Of a DNA stretch of 64,000 bases, positions 11,173-22,301 are shown in pieces. Source of the DNA: Malania oleifera (taxonomy: Eukaryota > Streptophyta > Magnoliopsida > Santalales > Ximeniaceae); assembly GCF_029873635.1 (NCBI RefSeq), contig NC_080419.1, forward strand, positions 66,041,323-66,105,322, given 5' to 3'. The notes beneath the pieces are model-generated. The model made no database searches, had not been told where the DNA came from, and saw only the letters and a program-made list of their open reading frames with translations. Positions within the stretch are counted from its first letter, which is position 1, and every line of letters begins with the position of its first letter. The translations under genes and the position numbers were made by a program.

Positions 11173-12479
11173 GAGGGAGACTAGCCCTTTGAAATAGTCC
11201 CAAATTGACTTAGACCCGGTTAGGAAAGCTAAGTGCACCATCTTGTTAAGGTGTAGGTTGAGGTCAGCCCTGCTAATTGACCTGGTTGTAAAGGTTGAGG
11301 TCAGCCCTATGCTAATTGAACTTGTAGTAATCGTTGCCGCTCCACCCATTAAGTGAGCCTTTAGTAGAATCCTTGGGCTTGCGAGATAGAGGCGGGGACG
11401 TAGGCACAGTTGGTCGAACCCTGATAACATATCCTATGCCTTGCTTATATTTCTGCACTTTATATGTACTGCACATGTATGTTATGGTATGAATGATGCG
11501 CTTGATTTAAATTTCTGCACATTATATTATTGGCGCATTTAGAATTGCATAGAAAGACCCTAGGTTGTATTATACGAGTATTTCATTTAGCCTAGGAGAT
11601 AAATTTTAAAATTCCAATTCCCCCCCCCCCTCTTGGGAATACACCAATTCTAACACCCATATAGATAGAGAAGGCCCAAATTATAACCGTTGGAGATATA
11701 TAGAGAATAACTAAATTTGTTTTAAATGAGTTTAAGAAAATTAGCCCAGTTTAACCACAAATAACCGCGGTAAAATTTAAACCATCCTGAGAGTTTCGAT
11801 CGATCAAGCCGTAGGTTCGATTGTAAACACAACGAAAAAAGTAACTTTTCCGTGTTTGGGTACCTGAATAAGGGTTCAGTTTGTTGACTAAGGTGATTTT
11901 CCAATCTCTCTGAGGTTTGGTCGCCTGATCTCAAGTTCAGTCTGCTGAACTTGAACATTCGGAGGTATTTTGAACGTGAAGTTTGGGTGCCCGAGTTGTT
12001 GGAAAAAGTTAGGGTTTGAGTTTGGTTTATCGAATACGGTAGATTCTTTTTGGTTTGGTTTCCCAAAGTCAGGTCAACACGCTGACTATTCAACAGTTCA
12101 GTCGCTCAAAACCCTAATAACTTAACACCTTAAGTCCTATTTTAATTTAATAAGTTCCCCTGATAGTATATGTGACAATGGGGACTATCCTAAGTGCAAG
12201 TGTAAGGACCTAGGGTCTTTCTAAGGTCCTTGAGCTTATTAATTCTTGCATGCATGATATGCATTAATTATTACAAACCATTCTTACTTTACTATTACAG
12301 ACTCGAATTAAACATAATATTAAATTACAACAAATGAATCTTTTGAGTCATCTTTTGCTTCAAGATAACATATGCCATCATACAATCTTGCCAATATGAA
12401 CCCGCATGCAAACTTGATAGACATTAAATATCAGAGTATTTGTCATAATCAAAACAGGGTATGACTTAAAAGGTCGACA

Positions 12480-12669
12480 AGTACCGTCTAGGATTCACGA
12501 CATGTTCCATGTGTCCATGCTTAGGAGGTATGTTCCAGATCCTTCGCCTGTGATCAGTTACAAGTCATTGGAGCTTGAGGACACGTTAGCATATAAGAAG
12601 ATACTAGTTCAGATCCTAGACTATAGAGAGCAGGAACTACGCATGAAAAGGACAAACAACCTTTTGTAG
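12480..12669 (+). pseudogene. Gypsy element A, integrase C-terminal remnant
   Basis: The frame reads RIHDMFHVSMLRRYVPDP, then LAYKKILVQILDYREQELR, ending at a stop at 12667-12669. This is the conserved C-terminal end of plant Ty3/gypsy integrase; the same segment is present in element E at about 35090-35250. Its upstream part lies left of the window, beyond copia element B, which landed here. After QELR the expected tail and the start of the 3' LTR are missing, so a deletion joins integrase to the middle of the LTR at about 12640-12670. Confidence 0.8.
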
Positions 12670-14606
12670 TTCATCAATGAAGGCACCATTTCATCGATGA
12701 AGCTGACTAGGTCAAGGGTCTATAAATAGATTTTAAATTACTTCTTCATTAAGAAATTGAAATCTCTCCATCTCTCTCTCTCTCTCTCTAACCACCGCCC
12801 ACACTTTCTCTCTGTTTGATCTTTCGCTAATCATTGCCCGTTTTGACAATCGAAAGTTACCACGAGAATCAAGGAGCGAATATCTAAAGTCTAGCGGAGT
12901 GGATTCTTGATCTCGAGAAAAAGCTAGGATTAGGTTCTCGAGCGTCTCGGGTCATTTTTCAAGAAATAGGTAGGGGGATTATATTATGTCATCTATGTTT
13001 ATGAGTTCTAATGGAATGAAATGTTAAAATGGTTTTTAGATAAAAAGTTATAGATTTCCTAGGGTTTTTGGGCCTAGGGTTCCCAACCGCTTAAATTTAA
13101 GTATGATATTTTTAAAGTATAGTATTGGACTTTATGAACATTTTCACTTGTTGGAAAGTTGTTATTTCAAACTATAGGCTAGTTTTTAAACCAACCAAAG
13201 ATAGTAGGGTTTATTGTCTCCATTTTTCCTGTAATTAGTTACATATCTATATTTAGTAAAATAACAACCTGGAGATATTCATACCCCAGTTTTAGTAGTA
13301 ATTTTTAATTTCTCAAGCAGATGATTTATTTATGAGTTACCAGATGAAAATTGTGTGGCCTGAGTATACTTTTTAATTGGCATTAAATGAACAAGTTTTT
13401 TGTAATACTGAAATGTAACGGCTATATGTCGAGATATGAGATATGATGGCTATGTGCCAAGAGATGAGATATGATGGCTATATGCCGAGTTTATGAAATG
13501 CTGGCTTTTTTTATCGAGCCAGTTTATAACATATATGATACGCTAATTTTTATCGAGTCAGTATCTGACATATATTTTACAGAGATACGTACAAATTGTG
13601 TGGTATGTAGTTTTATTAAATGAATTATGTTTCAGTTTTATTATGATGTAAATTGCCATATATGCTTTTAGAGCCCTATGTATATTAGAGATATCTTATG
13701 AGCACGGTACCGGGACCATGTCTGGAGAGAGATGCAATCACACGTCTTAGTTATAGTGTGGATATGGAAAGGCGATTGATGACTGAGGTAAAGTACTCCC
13801 CGATGTAGTAATTCTGGGGCTCCATCTGATGCAGTAATTCTAGATGACTCTACCCGGGTAGCATTTTCGAGCAAGGGTAGGCATTATTGTACTACAACAT
13901 AGATTAACTTAGCTATAGTCAGCCGACTATATGCTAAGTCCCACTTTTAGGCCACACAACCCGTCATAGGGGAAAGCATGTCAAAGTAGAGTATGTGAAT
14001 GTGTGTGACAATGCTAGTTCTACAAACTAGGTTGTATCTTCTAGGCTTATATGGGCATATTTACTATAGAAAGGGCTCTATTGAGCTGCAGTATGTATTT
14101 TCAAGATTTCCAGAGCAATATAGATTTTAAAATGCCAATTAAATGTATTTAAATGTTGGCATTATTTGTACACACGCAATCTCATGTTTGCCAGACAATG
14201 ATGATAATATAATCCATCTTACTAAGAGGTGTCTCACCCTAGCATACAAATGTTGTTTTAGGTCCTCTGAGGGATCGAGCCTAGCTTCCTGAGAAGATGA
14301 GTTTTGAGAGTAGACAGTCCACGTCAGAGTTGGTGAGATATTAGACTGTGTCTGTCTCTTTTGGGGATTGTAATATATAGAAAATAATGTTTTCAGTTAT
14401 GTATGAATGTATATAGGAAACAGTTAGAAACTCTGGTAAGTATTAGATGATGTATGTATTTTCACTATGTATGCTTTTATACTGATCAGTATAGAACACC
14501 TGTTTTTCCCTTGTTTGGGCGGGTTGTATAGAGGTGGTATCAAATAGATGTATGCTATGTATGTTTAGTGGCACACCGGGCCCACCTAGAGGGTCGGGGC
14601 GCTACA
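12670..14606 (+). repeat. Partial 3' LTR of gypsy element A
   Basis: Begins inside the U3 (text like TCATCGATGAAG, a decayed relative of the GTCGAC units), then a TATA-like CTATAAATAG at about 12720, a CT-rich leader, and ends GGGGCGCTACA at 14606. Its middle part resembles LTR H (39401-41091), for example TGTGTGGCCTGAGTA. Tandem copies of a unit ending GGCTATATGCCGAG lie at 13424-13500. Sequence after 14606 is of another element, so gypsy A was inserted there. Confidence 0.75.
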
Positions 14607-15240
14607 CATTCTTTTTATTCTCTTATTTGAAAAATTATCCTTGGGGAGAATCTTTCCTTATACTCCTTGCTTGCAATCTAATTGCAACTTGAAAGGGAGT
14701 CTAATTTCTTATTGTTGTGCATACGTTTTGACATCATTCTTCATAGCTTAAACTCTCCCGTACTTGCATTTGTTGAGTATTGATTTTTGAGAGTAGCTTA
14801 AAGTTTTCCCCATTGTATTTCAATTATAAATATTGGAGTGGGAAAAGCTCTTCATAGCTTGGGAACTTGCATATTTATTGCAAGTTTAATAAGCTTGCTT
14901 TGTGTTTGGATAAAAAATATTTTTAGCAAGCTTAGACCCTAATATCTACTATGCTTGATACTTGAAAAATACTATTGTGATATTTGCTTAGGGTTGTAGA
15001 GATTCTTTGACTATTCCTATTGAGAATATATTATCTTGAATCAAAGGTCTCACTTACTCACACATGTATATATAAATACACATATTGTTGTGAGTTGATA
15101 TACTGATTAAACCTAATCTCACTTGAGCATAAATTTCTATCATTTGTGAGTGCATTGATTACATTGTGCTTATTGCGGTACATATCTGCTTAGTGTAAGA
15201 AGCATTTGTTTGTACACAAAAACTATTTGATTATCTTTTG
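14607..15240 (+). repeat. Partial copia LTR C (transcribed part)
   Basis: AT-rich text resembling the R/U5 part of the other copia LTRs here: TTCATAGCTTGGGAACTTGC, a TTGAGCATAAATT stretch, and the pattern of a starting level with AAGAAGCATTTGTTTGTAC near 15200, seen also at 16590 and 42385. Its left end is replaced by gypsy A and its right end by element D at 15241. The orientation is inferred from this resemblance. Confidence 0.5.
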
Positions 15241-16890
15241 TGTTGACCCTATTAGTCAAACTCAGTTTTGATTATGACAAATACTTAGGTATTTAATGTC
15301 TATCAAGTTTGTGTGTAGGTTCATATTTGCAAGATCACTTGATGGCATGAGAAGACTTAAAGTCTAAAGACCCAGAAGATCTATTCTTGTTGTAATTTAT
15401 TTTATGCCCATTCGAGTCTATAATAGTAATTTTAGAAAAGGTCTATAATAATCACTGCATATCATGCATGTAGATGCAATAAGCTCAAAATACCTTAGAA
15501 AGATCTTAGATCCTTGCACATACACATAAGATGTCCCCAGAATCACATGTATTATTAAGGGATTTAATTAAAGTAAAAATGGACTTAGAAGGTAAAATCA
15601 ATGAGGCTTCAAGCAAACGAACCACTATGTTCAAAACACTTCAGGCAATCGAATCATTGACTAGTCAGCAAGTTGTCTTGGTTTCGGGCGACCAAACCAA
15701 AATGAACGTACTGTCCTCGATCAATTGAACCATGATTCTGACTTTTCCCACCAACTCGGTAGCCTGAACTTCACGTTCAAAAATACCTCAGGCTACTGAA
15801 CACATGAGTTTGGTAAACCGAACTCAGGACCAGGCGACCGAACCACAGACATAATGGAAATTGCCTTAGGTCAGCAAATTGAAGCCGGTTTCGGGCACCC
15901 AAACTTCAAAAATTAACTATTTTCATTGTCTATTCGGGCAACCAAACCGTGGATCAGCTACTTGAAACTCTCATGTTGTTTTAATTTTTACCGTGGTTAA
16001 GAAAGGATTAATGGGGTTAATTTTCTCAAATAGTTTTAAAATTTTTTTAATAATTTCGCTATGTCCCCAATGGTCAAAATTTAGCCCTTCTCTTGCATTG
16101 TGAGTGTTTTATTCACTGAGTATTGTTGCTAGAAAACCTCACATGTTCTTGCGTATTTGATTTTTATTTGAGGATTAAGAAAAGATTTTTCCCCTCGATT
16201 TTATATAGTAAATCTTTAGTCGGGAAAAAAATCTCATAGCCTTGTTGACCTTTGCATTATCATTGCAAGACTCATTAGGACTTGTATTTTTGTGTGCAAA
16301 AATATTTTTACAAGCTCAAATTTGAATATCACCTTGTGTTTGATATTAAGAAAACTATTTTTGAGATATTATAAGTTTCCATTGGCTTGAATCTTTAAAA
16401 CCTTAAGCTGAGATTAAGATTTTATCATTACTTAGTTTCAAAGACTTTCTTGTAGATACACTCTTGTGCTTGATTTGAGATAATCACTTTTCTAAGTGTT
16501 GATTGCACATATACACCATTGAGCTTACTATTCTTACATGATTGGTGTGTTATGATTATTACTGGTACAAATCTGCTTGATTAATAAGCATTTTATTTGT
16601 ATGCATCTCGTGTTGAAATACGGTTGTATTATAGGCGTGACTTGAGGGGGTGGTAATTCGGCTTGGAAGGATTGGTTGTAAAGGTTGAGGTCAACCCTGT
16701 GCTAATTGATTTGGTTGTATTTAGGTGCCGCTCCACCCGTTAAGTGAGCCCATAGTGTAATCCTTGTGCTAGTAAGCCAAGGCGGGGATGTAGGTAATTT
16801 GCCGAACCTCGATAACATTTTTGGTGTCGTCTTTATATATTACTTTATCATGCACGCTTAATTAAATCACTTGTGCAATTTAATTTTCGC

Positions 16891-16928
<38 letters not shown>

Positions 16929-17054
16929 GATTTATTCTATATGCACTAGATTGACCTTAGGCTTGTGTAATACTATTGCTAGTGGATTGACCTAGGGGTT
17001 TAAATTTTAAAATACTAATTCAGCCCCCCTCTTGGGATTACATTAAAGCTAACA
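15241..17054 (+). repeat. 5' LTR of copia element D
   Basis: TGTTGACC at 15241 to CTAACA at 17054 (1814 bases). The first about 730 bases match the 3' LTR at 30444-31176, including a shared run around TGATGGCATGAGAAGACTT. Decayed self-complementary units occupy 15600-15965. The U5 holds the conserved block CCGCTCCACCCGTTAAGTGA near 16730. A TA microsatellite lies at 16896-16927. No clear TATA box is left at the expected place near 16080. Confidence 0.88.
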
Positions 17055-17067
17055 ATTGGTATCAGAG
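17055..17067 (+). other. Primer binding site of element D
   Basis: ATTGGTATCAGAG directly after the LTR is complementary to the 3' end of plant initiator methionine tRNA. The same site is present in elements P and I. Confidence 0.88.
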
Positions 17068-17109
17068 ATTAGTAGCTTAGATTTAATAGTTATTTTGTAA
17101 AAGATCTAG

Positions 17110-18720
17110 ATGTCTCATAATACTGCAACCCCTTTCCCTAAGGGACCCTCTTCCACACGACCTCCGATTTTCAGTGGTGCTAATTAGTTCTTCTAGAAAT
17201 AGAGGATGCACATCTATCTTCAAAATATTGACTGGAAGGTGTGGAAAGTTGTCTCTAAAGAAAACTATGTTCCTATGAAAACTGAAGGTACAACTTGAGT
17301 TCCTAGAACTAAAGAGGAATGTACTAATGATGATACGAAAGCTGTTAGTTTAAATGCTACTGCCATGAATAATCTGTATTGTGGTCTTGATGTGAATGAA
17401 TTTAATAGAGTTATGGCATGTTCATTTGCTAAGGAGATATGGGATATGTTAGAAGTCACATATGAGGGTACTAGAGACGTAAAAGATAGTAGGATTGATA
17501 TGTTGACTAGTGAGTATGAAGCATTTAGGATGAACAGTGGTGAGTCCATTCAGAGCATGTATACTAGATTCACGTACATTATTAATTAACTACACGCATT
17601 AGGTAAGACCTATCCTATGTATAAGATGATTAGGAAAGTCCTTAGGGATTTGCCTCCTATTTAGGAAGCAAAGGCTACGACCATATCTGAGGGTAGAGAC
17701 CTTAAGGCTATGTCATTAGATGAATTGATAGGTTCACTTATCACTTATGAGTTAGCTATTAATGAGAGACTGAATGAGCACAATAGGATGAAAAAGGTGA
17801 CTACATTAAAAACATCTACTAATACTTCTAGTGAGTGCAGTGAACCTGAATCAGGAGGTGACATGGCCATACTGAAAGTTTAGGGATTCTGCATCTAAGA
17901 AGGGAGAGTCTAGTAAAAGAGAAGAAAAATTGAATGCTCCCACGTGCTATGATTGCAACAAATTCGGGCATATCAAACCGGATTGCCCTTTACTGAAAAA
18001 AGGAGTTTAAGAAAAATAAGAAATTCATGAAAGTAGGTACCTTGTTGGATAAACAAAATAGTAGTTATTCATATTCAGATGTCAACGAATCTGATTGCAA
18101 ACTTGAGCCTAATGGCACGGGATGATGAGGTATTATTATCTTGTTTATCTTTGCATTATTATGATGATAATTGTAATTCTGATAGCATGCCTGCTTTTAG
18201 AGAACTGCAAAATGAATATATTTGTGCATCAAAATTATTAAAAAAAATGACCAAGGAGAATGATCTTTTGAAAAAGAAATGTGAAAATTAGTCAAAATTG
18301 TTTGAAATTGCAAAGAATTCTCATGCTTCGATTCTTAAAGAAAAGATTTGAAAATTGTCGAGCTTGAGAGGAAATTGGAGGATAGCTCCAAAATTGTTTT
18401 TAAATTTACTGAGAGCCAACGAAATTTTGAAAAACTCTTAGGGACCCAAGGAAACTCTCTCAGCAAAGAAGGTATTGGATTTAATGGGGTTGAAAATGTG
18501 AGACGACCTGATCTTTATTTGGGACATTTTACACAAGAATCAAAATCCCAAATCCCACCTAAAGATCCTAGGTGTTGAATGATATGTTTTGAATATAAAC
18601 AAATTGGTCATTTCAAATTTGACTGTCCACTTAGAAAAAAGCATGTAAAAATTAGAAAGGTGTGGGGAGTCAAAGGTGATCCAAACACTAACCCTTGTGG
18701 ACCCAACATAATTTTGGGTC
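17110..18720 (+). pseudogene. Element D gag (broken)
   Basis: Starts at ATG 17110 with the Sirevirus Gag opening (MSHNTATPFPKGPSSTRPPI). Stops fall in the conserved tryptophan block near 17195-17205. The capsid-like part follows: NNLYCGLDVNEFNRVM at 17365 and MLTSEYEAFRMNSGESIQSM at 17500. The first zinc knuckle, CYDCNKFGHIKPDC, is at about 17945. A charged, coiled-coil-like stretch lies at 18180-18450. A second knuckle remnant (CFEYKQIGHFKFDC) at about 18580 has lost its second cysteine. Several frame changes are present (near 17880, 18010 and 18330), so no intact Gag can be made. The order of parts matches B and P. Confidence 0.85.
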
Positions 18721-19786
18721 CAGCGTCATTTACGTAGTCCTTCTTGTAGGTGTGTTCTAGATCATCCTCCTCCAAGGACAAGTGGTACCTGGATAGCAGG
18801 TGCTCACGACATATGATCAGTGAAAAAGCTAAGTTCGCATCCATCACTCCCAAAGATGGAGGATACGTGACATTCGGCGACAATGCAAAGGGGCGAATCA
18901 TCGGCCTAAGGTTGGTAAGGTACCTTCCTTGGTTATTGATGATGTATTGCTTGTTGATGGTTTGAAACATAATTTGTTGAGTATTAGCCAATTATGTGAT
19001 AAAGGGTATAAAGTGTCTTTTGAAAATGATAAATGCATTATTGAGAGTAAATCTGATAACAAAGTACTTTTTACCGCTGAACGTCATGAAAATGTGTATA
19101 CCACTAGCTTTGATAACTTAGCATATCGACAGGTTACATGTTTTTTTGCAATAAATGAAGCTAGCTGGTTATGGCATAGATGTTTAGGACATGTTAGTAA
19201 GAATTTGTTATAAAAACTTGTGAAAAAAGATTCGGTTAAAGGCTTACCTAAAACACATTTTGTAAAATATAAAATTTGTAGTGCATGTCAATTGGGTAAG
19301 CAAAAAAAATCAAGTTTTAAGAAAAAGGAAATTCATATCTACCACTAGACCACTTGAAATGCTACTTTTAGATTTATTTGGTCCTAATCAAGTTTAAAGT
19401 CTAGGTGGAAAACTGTATGCCTTTGTTATTGTGGATGATTTTTCTAGATTCACATGAGTGCCATTTCGTTCTCATAAAGATGAATCATGTGAACAATTCA
19501 TTAAGATATATAGAAGAAATTAAAATGAAAAAGGCTACAAAATCACACACATAAGAAGTGATAGGGGAACTGAATTCAAAAATGATGGCATAGAAAACTA
19601 TTGTGACTTAGAGGGCATATACATAATTTCTCTCCACCTAGGACCCCACAACAAAACAGTGTTGTAGAAAGAAAGAATAGGCTATTGCAGAAAATGGGTA
19701 GGTAGGTCTATGCTAAATGAACATAAATTACCTAAATATTTCTAGGCTGAGGCTGTAAGTATTGCATATTATGTCATGAATAGAGT
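18721..19786 (+). pseudogene. Element D protease and integrase N-terminal part (broken, split by P)
   Basis: The protease active site is at about 18778-18820 as KWYLDSRCSRHM, with the catalytic D-S-G changed to D-S-R. The flap-like VTFGDNAKGRIIG block and the NLLSISQLCDKGYKVSF block follow. Integrase begins near 19160 with WLWHRCLGH and the CXXC pair (CSACQ) near 19280. The core shows LDLFGPNQV, VDDFSRF, RSDRGTEFKN and, after a frame change, PQQNSVVERKNR. At 19782-19786 (AGAGT) the frame is cut by element P; it resumes at 27777. Confidence 0.85.
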
Positions 19787-22244
19787 TGTTGTCCTTACAA
19801 GGCTTAAAATGAAGCTTATTGAAAGGGGGAGCCTTTTTAAGGCTTACTCACATTTTTGCCTCCTTGTTTGTCATCATCAAAAAGGGGGAGATTGTTGGCC
19901 TTACAAGGCTTGAAATCTTGTTATCTTGTTTTGATGCTAACAAACAAGTGAAATTTAATGTATTTGTGTGAGTAATGATATTTCAGGGCTTATACATATG
20001 AGAAAGCAAAGGTCAAAGTGTTCAAGAGGATCAAATGAAGCTTAAAAGAGTCCAAGCATGGATTTAAAGATGATATATTAAATCCTGAAGAATATGAAGA
20101 CATGAATGAGTTGTTGAAAGCCAAGGAATACTAAAAGATCCAAAGAAAGGCAAAGTAATAAAGCTCAAAGAATATGAAAGCTTGAAGAAAAGATGGAAGC
20201 TTGAAGAAACAAAACATGAAGACTTAAAAATGAGAAAAGTTTTAGAAGTTTTCATGTAAGTACTTTAAATGTTTAAACTATCGTTTGCAATATTTTGAAG
20301 CTCTTAGGTAAACTTTTTGGACCTAAATACCTTTTAAAATATCTGTAAAATAATTTTGTAAAGTCAAAAATTATTTTAAAAGGGTTAGAATCATTTTTGG
20401 AATAAAAAGCACCAAAAAGGGTTTTTCTGTTTGCTGTCAGTTTTTATACAGCTGTATTCAGGTGTATTTTTTACTATCAAAACTTCATTATATTAAAAAG
20501 TGATGAACATAAAAGTTTTAGGATTTTCTGTTAGCTTTATTTTGACACCAGACCTAATTTGGAATTATACATAAAAGGTTATGGCTAAAACATTTAAGGG
20601 AGGTCACTGCTGTCAGTCAGCTGAACACTATTCACGGGTGCGACTTCAGATGACTGAACAGATGACTTCAGATGACTGAAGATTAAGTTCAGTCAACTAA
20701 AGATTTGTTGGATAGAATATACAGCAGGCAGTAGTAGTTCAGATGACTGAACTTGTGACTTCAGTCGACTGAACTTGCAACATCAGATGACTGAACCCTG
20801 ATTTCAGCCAACTGACCCTATATCTAGTTCTATATTTTTAAGGGATTACGAAACTTCAGTTCACTGACCACGACACTTCAGTCAACTGAACACTGTTCAA
20901 CGGGGAAATTTTTTAAATTCTAATATTTTAAAATATAGTCGTTTGAACTCCAAACTTTGTGTAATATTGGGAAACACTTAAAGGAAACTTTTGCAACATT
21001 GAAATAAGTTTGAAAGCCTATAAATACATGGTTTTTCAAATCAAAACACATCCAAGAATTGAAAAATCTGCTTGTAAAGCTGAAAGTATTCTTGTTCTTC
21101 AAAAGCTCTCTTGCTCACTCATTAAAAAAATTCTTTTGCTGAGAATTCTGAAGTGCCAATCCTTCCTCCTTTGGATTCCTACTATTAATTCTTATCTAAG
21201 AAGGATATTGGTGAATTCAACACTTGAGTTTCATTGTATTTCATATTGGTATTTTACATTCAAAGTACATAGTGCTGAAATTGTACTAACTTGCTCTTTG
21301 AGAGAATATACTTGTATGCAAATTATATCTTGTTTCTTATTGTTCTTTGACGTTCCAAGGGTTGTTTGGATTGTTGGCTAAGCAAGGAAATATTGCTTAA
21401 AGAGGCGGGCTCTAGCCTATGTAAGGAGTGATCGAACGAGGGAATATCGTTTGGAGAAGGCGGGTTCTAGCCTTAACCAAGGAGTGTTGTAATCGGTATT
21501 GTTCCACCTGTCAACGGAACTGAACTAGTGAATCCTTTGGTGGTTTGCCAAAGGCGAGGATGTAGGCTGGGTATAAGCCGAACCTCGTAAAAATCTCCGT
21601 CTCCTTCTCTCTTTCCCTTACTCTTTATTTTTAGCATATTTAAAATTGCGTGGATGGTTTAAATTAAAAAATCATATAAACTACATATATTTGGAAAGCA
21701 AACAAACTTAAGGTTAAATTTAGATTTGGGTTGCGGAAACCGAAAGGGAGTACGTTGGTTCACCATATCTTGTGGAAACCTTACGGGAGTACGTTACTTG
21801 GTTAACATCCTAAAGATAAATTTACCAAGAGTTTATTTGAGTTCTAAATATTTGGAAAGAGTGATTTGATTCATCTATACATACAGGGCTTTACATCAGC
21901 AAGCATAAATTCTCATTCAACTACAGGGCTTACAAATTCATAATTACGGGGCTTATATAAACAAACAAACTATCTCAAGATCTTATATTACCAAAGTGCT
22001 GAATACTTTATATCTTAGTTTGGTTGTTTGTTGTTTGACTTGTACTTGGAAAATAAATTGATTGTTTGGTTTGAAGATTGTGTTTAACTGATTGGTTGTT
22101 TGATTAAGTTGTTGTGTGAAATTAAACAAACAAGTTAAAGAATTGGTTAAAGAAATTAAAGAAGTTAAGGATTCTTAAAAGAAGTTAAAAGAAAATTTTA
22201 GAAGCCAATTCACCCCCCCTCTTGGGAAGCTATTCCTAATTTGA
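19787..22244 (+). repeat. 5' LTR of element P
   Basis: TGTTGTCC at 19787 (TGTTGGCC in the other copy) to AATTTGA at 22244 (AATTTCA in the other copy). It opens with a 106-base segment containing a polypurine-tract copy (near 19880-19891), after which the LTR head TGTTGGCC occurs again at 19893. The U3 has units such as CTTCAGTCGACTGAAC at 20600-20900. TATA box at 21017. The R/U5 part has a version of the conserved block near 21500-21590 (GTTCCACC, then GGCGAGGATGTAGGCTGG). Confidence 0.9.
21017..21027 (+). promoter_or_regulatory. TATA box of element P 5' LTR
   Basis: CCTATAAATAC, about 120 bases after the last self-complementary unit. The same motif is at 26584-26594 in the 3' LTR. Confidence 0.7.
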
Positions 22245-22258
22245 ATTGGTATCAGAGA
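22245..22258 (+). other. Primer binding site of element P
   Basis: ATTGGTATCAGAGA directly follows the LTR end and matches the complement of initiator Met tRNA. Confidence 0.88.
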
Positions 22259-22301
22259 GGGGTTATAGCAAATCTTAAATAGTAGCTATAATAAGATCTA
22301 A

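Larger units (their letters stand above)
7259..11655 (+). mobile_element. Solo LTR O (copia, Sirevirus-like), with solo LTR N inside
   Basis: TGTTTACC at 7259 to CTAACA at 11655, flanked by CCCAT at 7254-7258 and 11656-11660. No internal region is present, so this is a solo LTR left by recombination between the two LTRs of an element. It holds an array of self-complementary units (7640-8115, type GGTCGACCGAAC), a TATA box at 8233-8243 and the conserved U5 block with CCGCTCCACCCATTAAGTGA near 11335. LTR N splits it between 9107 and 11173. Confidence 0.9.
6182..12479 (-). repeat. Right-hand (5') LTR of element B, split by solo LTR O
   Basis: The LTR proper is 6182-7258 plus 11661-12479; 7259-11655 is inserted solo LTR O, with the 5-base duplication CCCAT on both sides. 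The part 11661-12479 matches the left-hand LTR at 1-873 along its length, including the self-complementary unit array (about 11770-12120). The outer end reads GTCGACA rather than GTCAACA, a small decay. Beyond it, gypsy A integrase sequence begins at once, so B is inserted in A. Confidence 0.88.

Noticed and set aside
17055..17067. Possible tRNA gene at the initiator-Met-like sites
   Set aside because: Only about 12-14 bases complementary to a tRNA 3' end, directly after LTR ends; these are primer binding sites, not tRNA genes.
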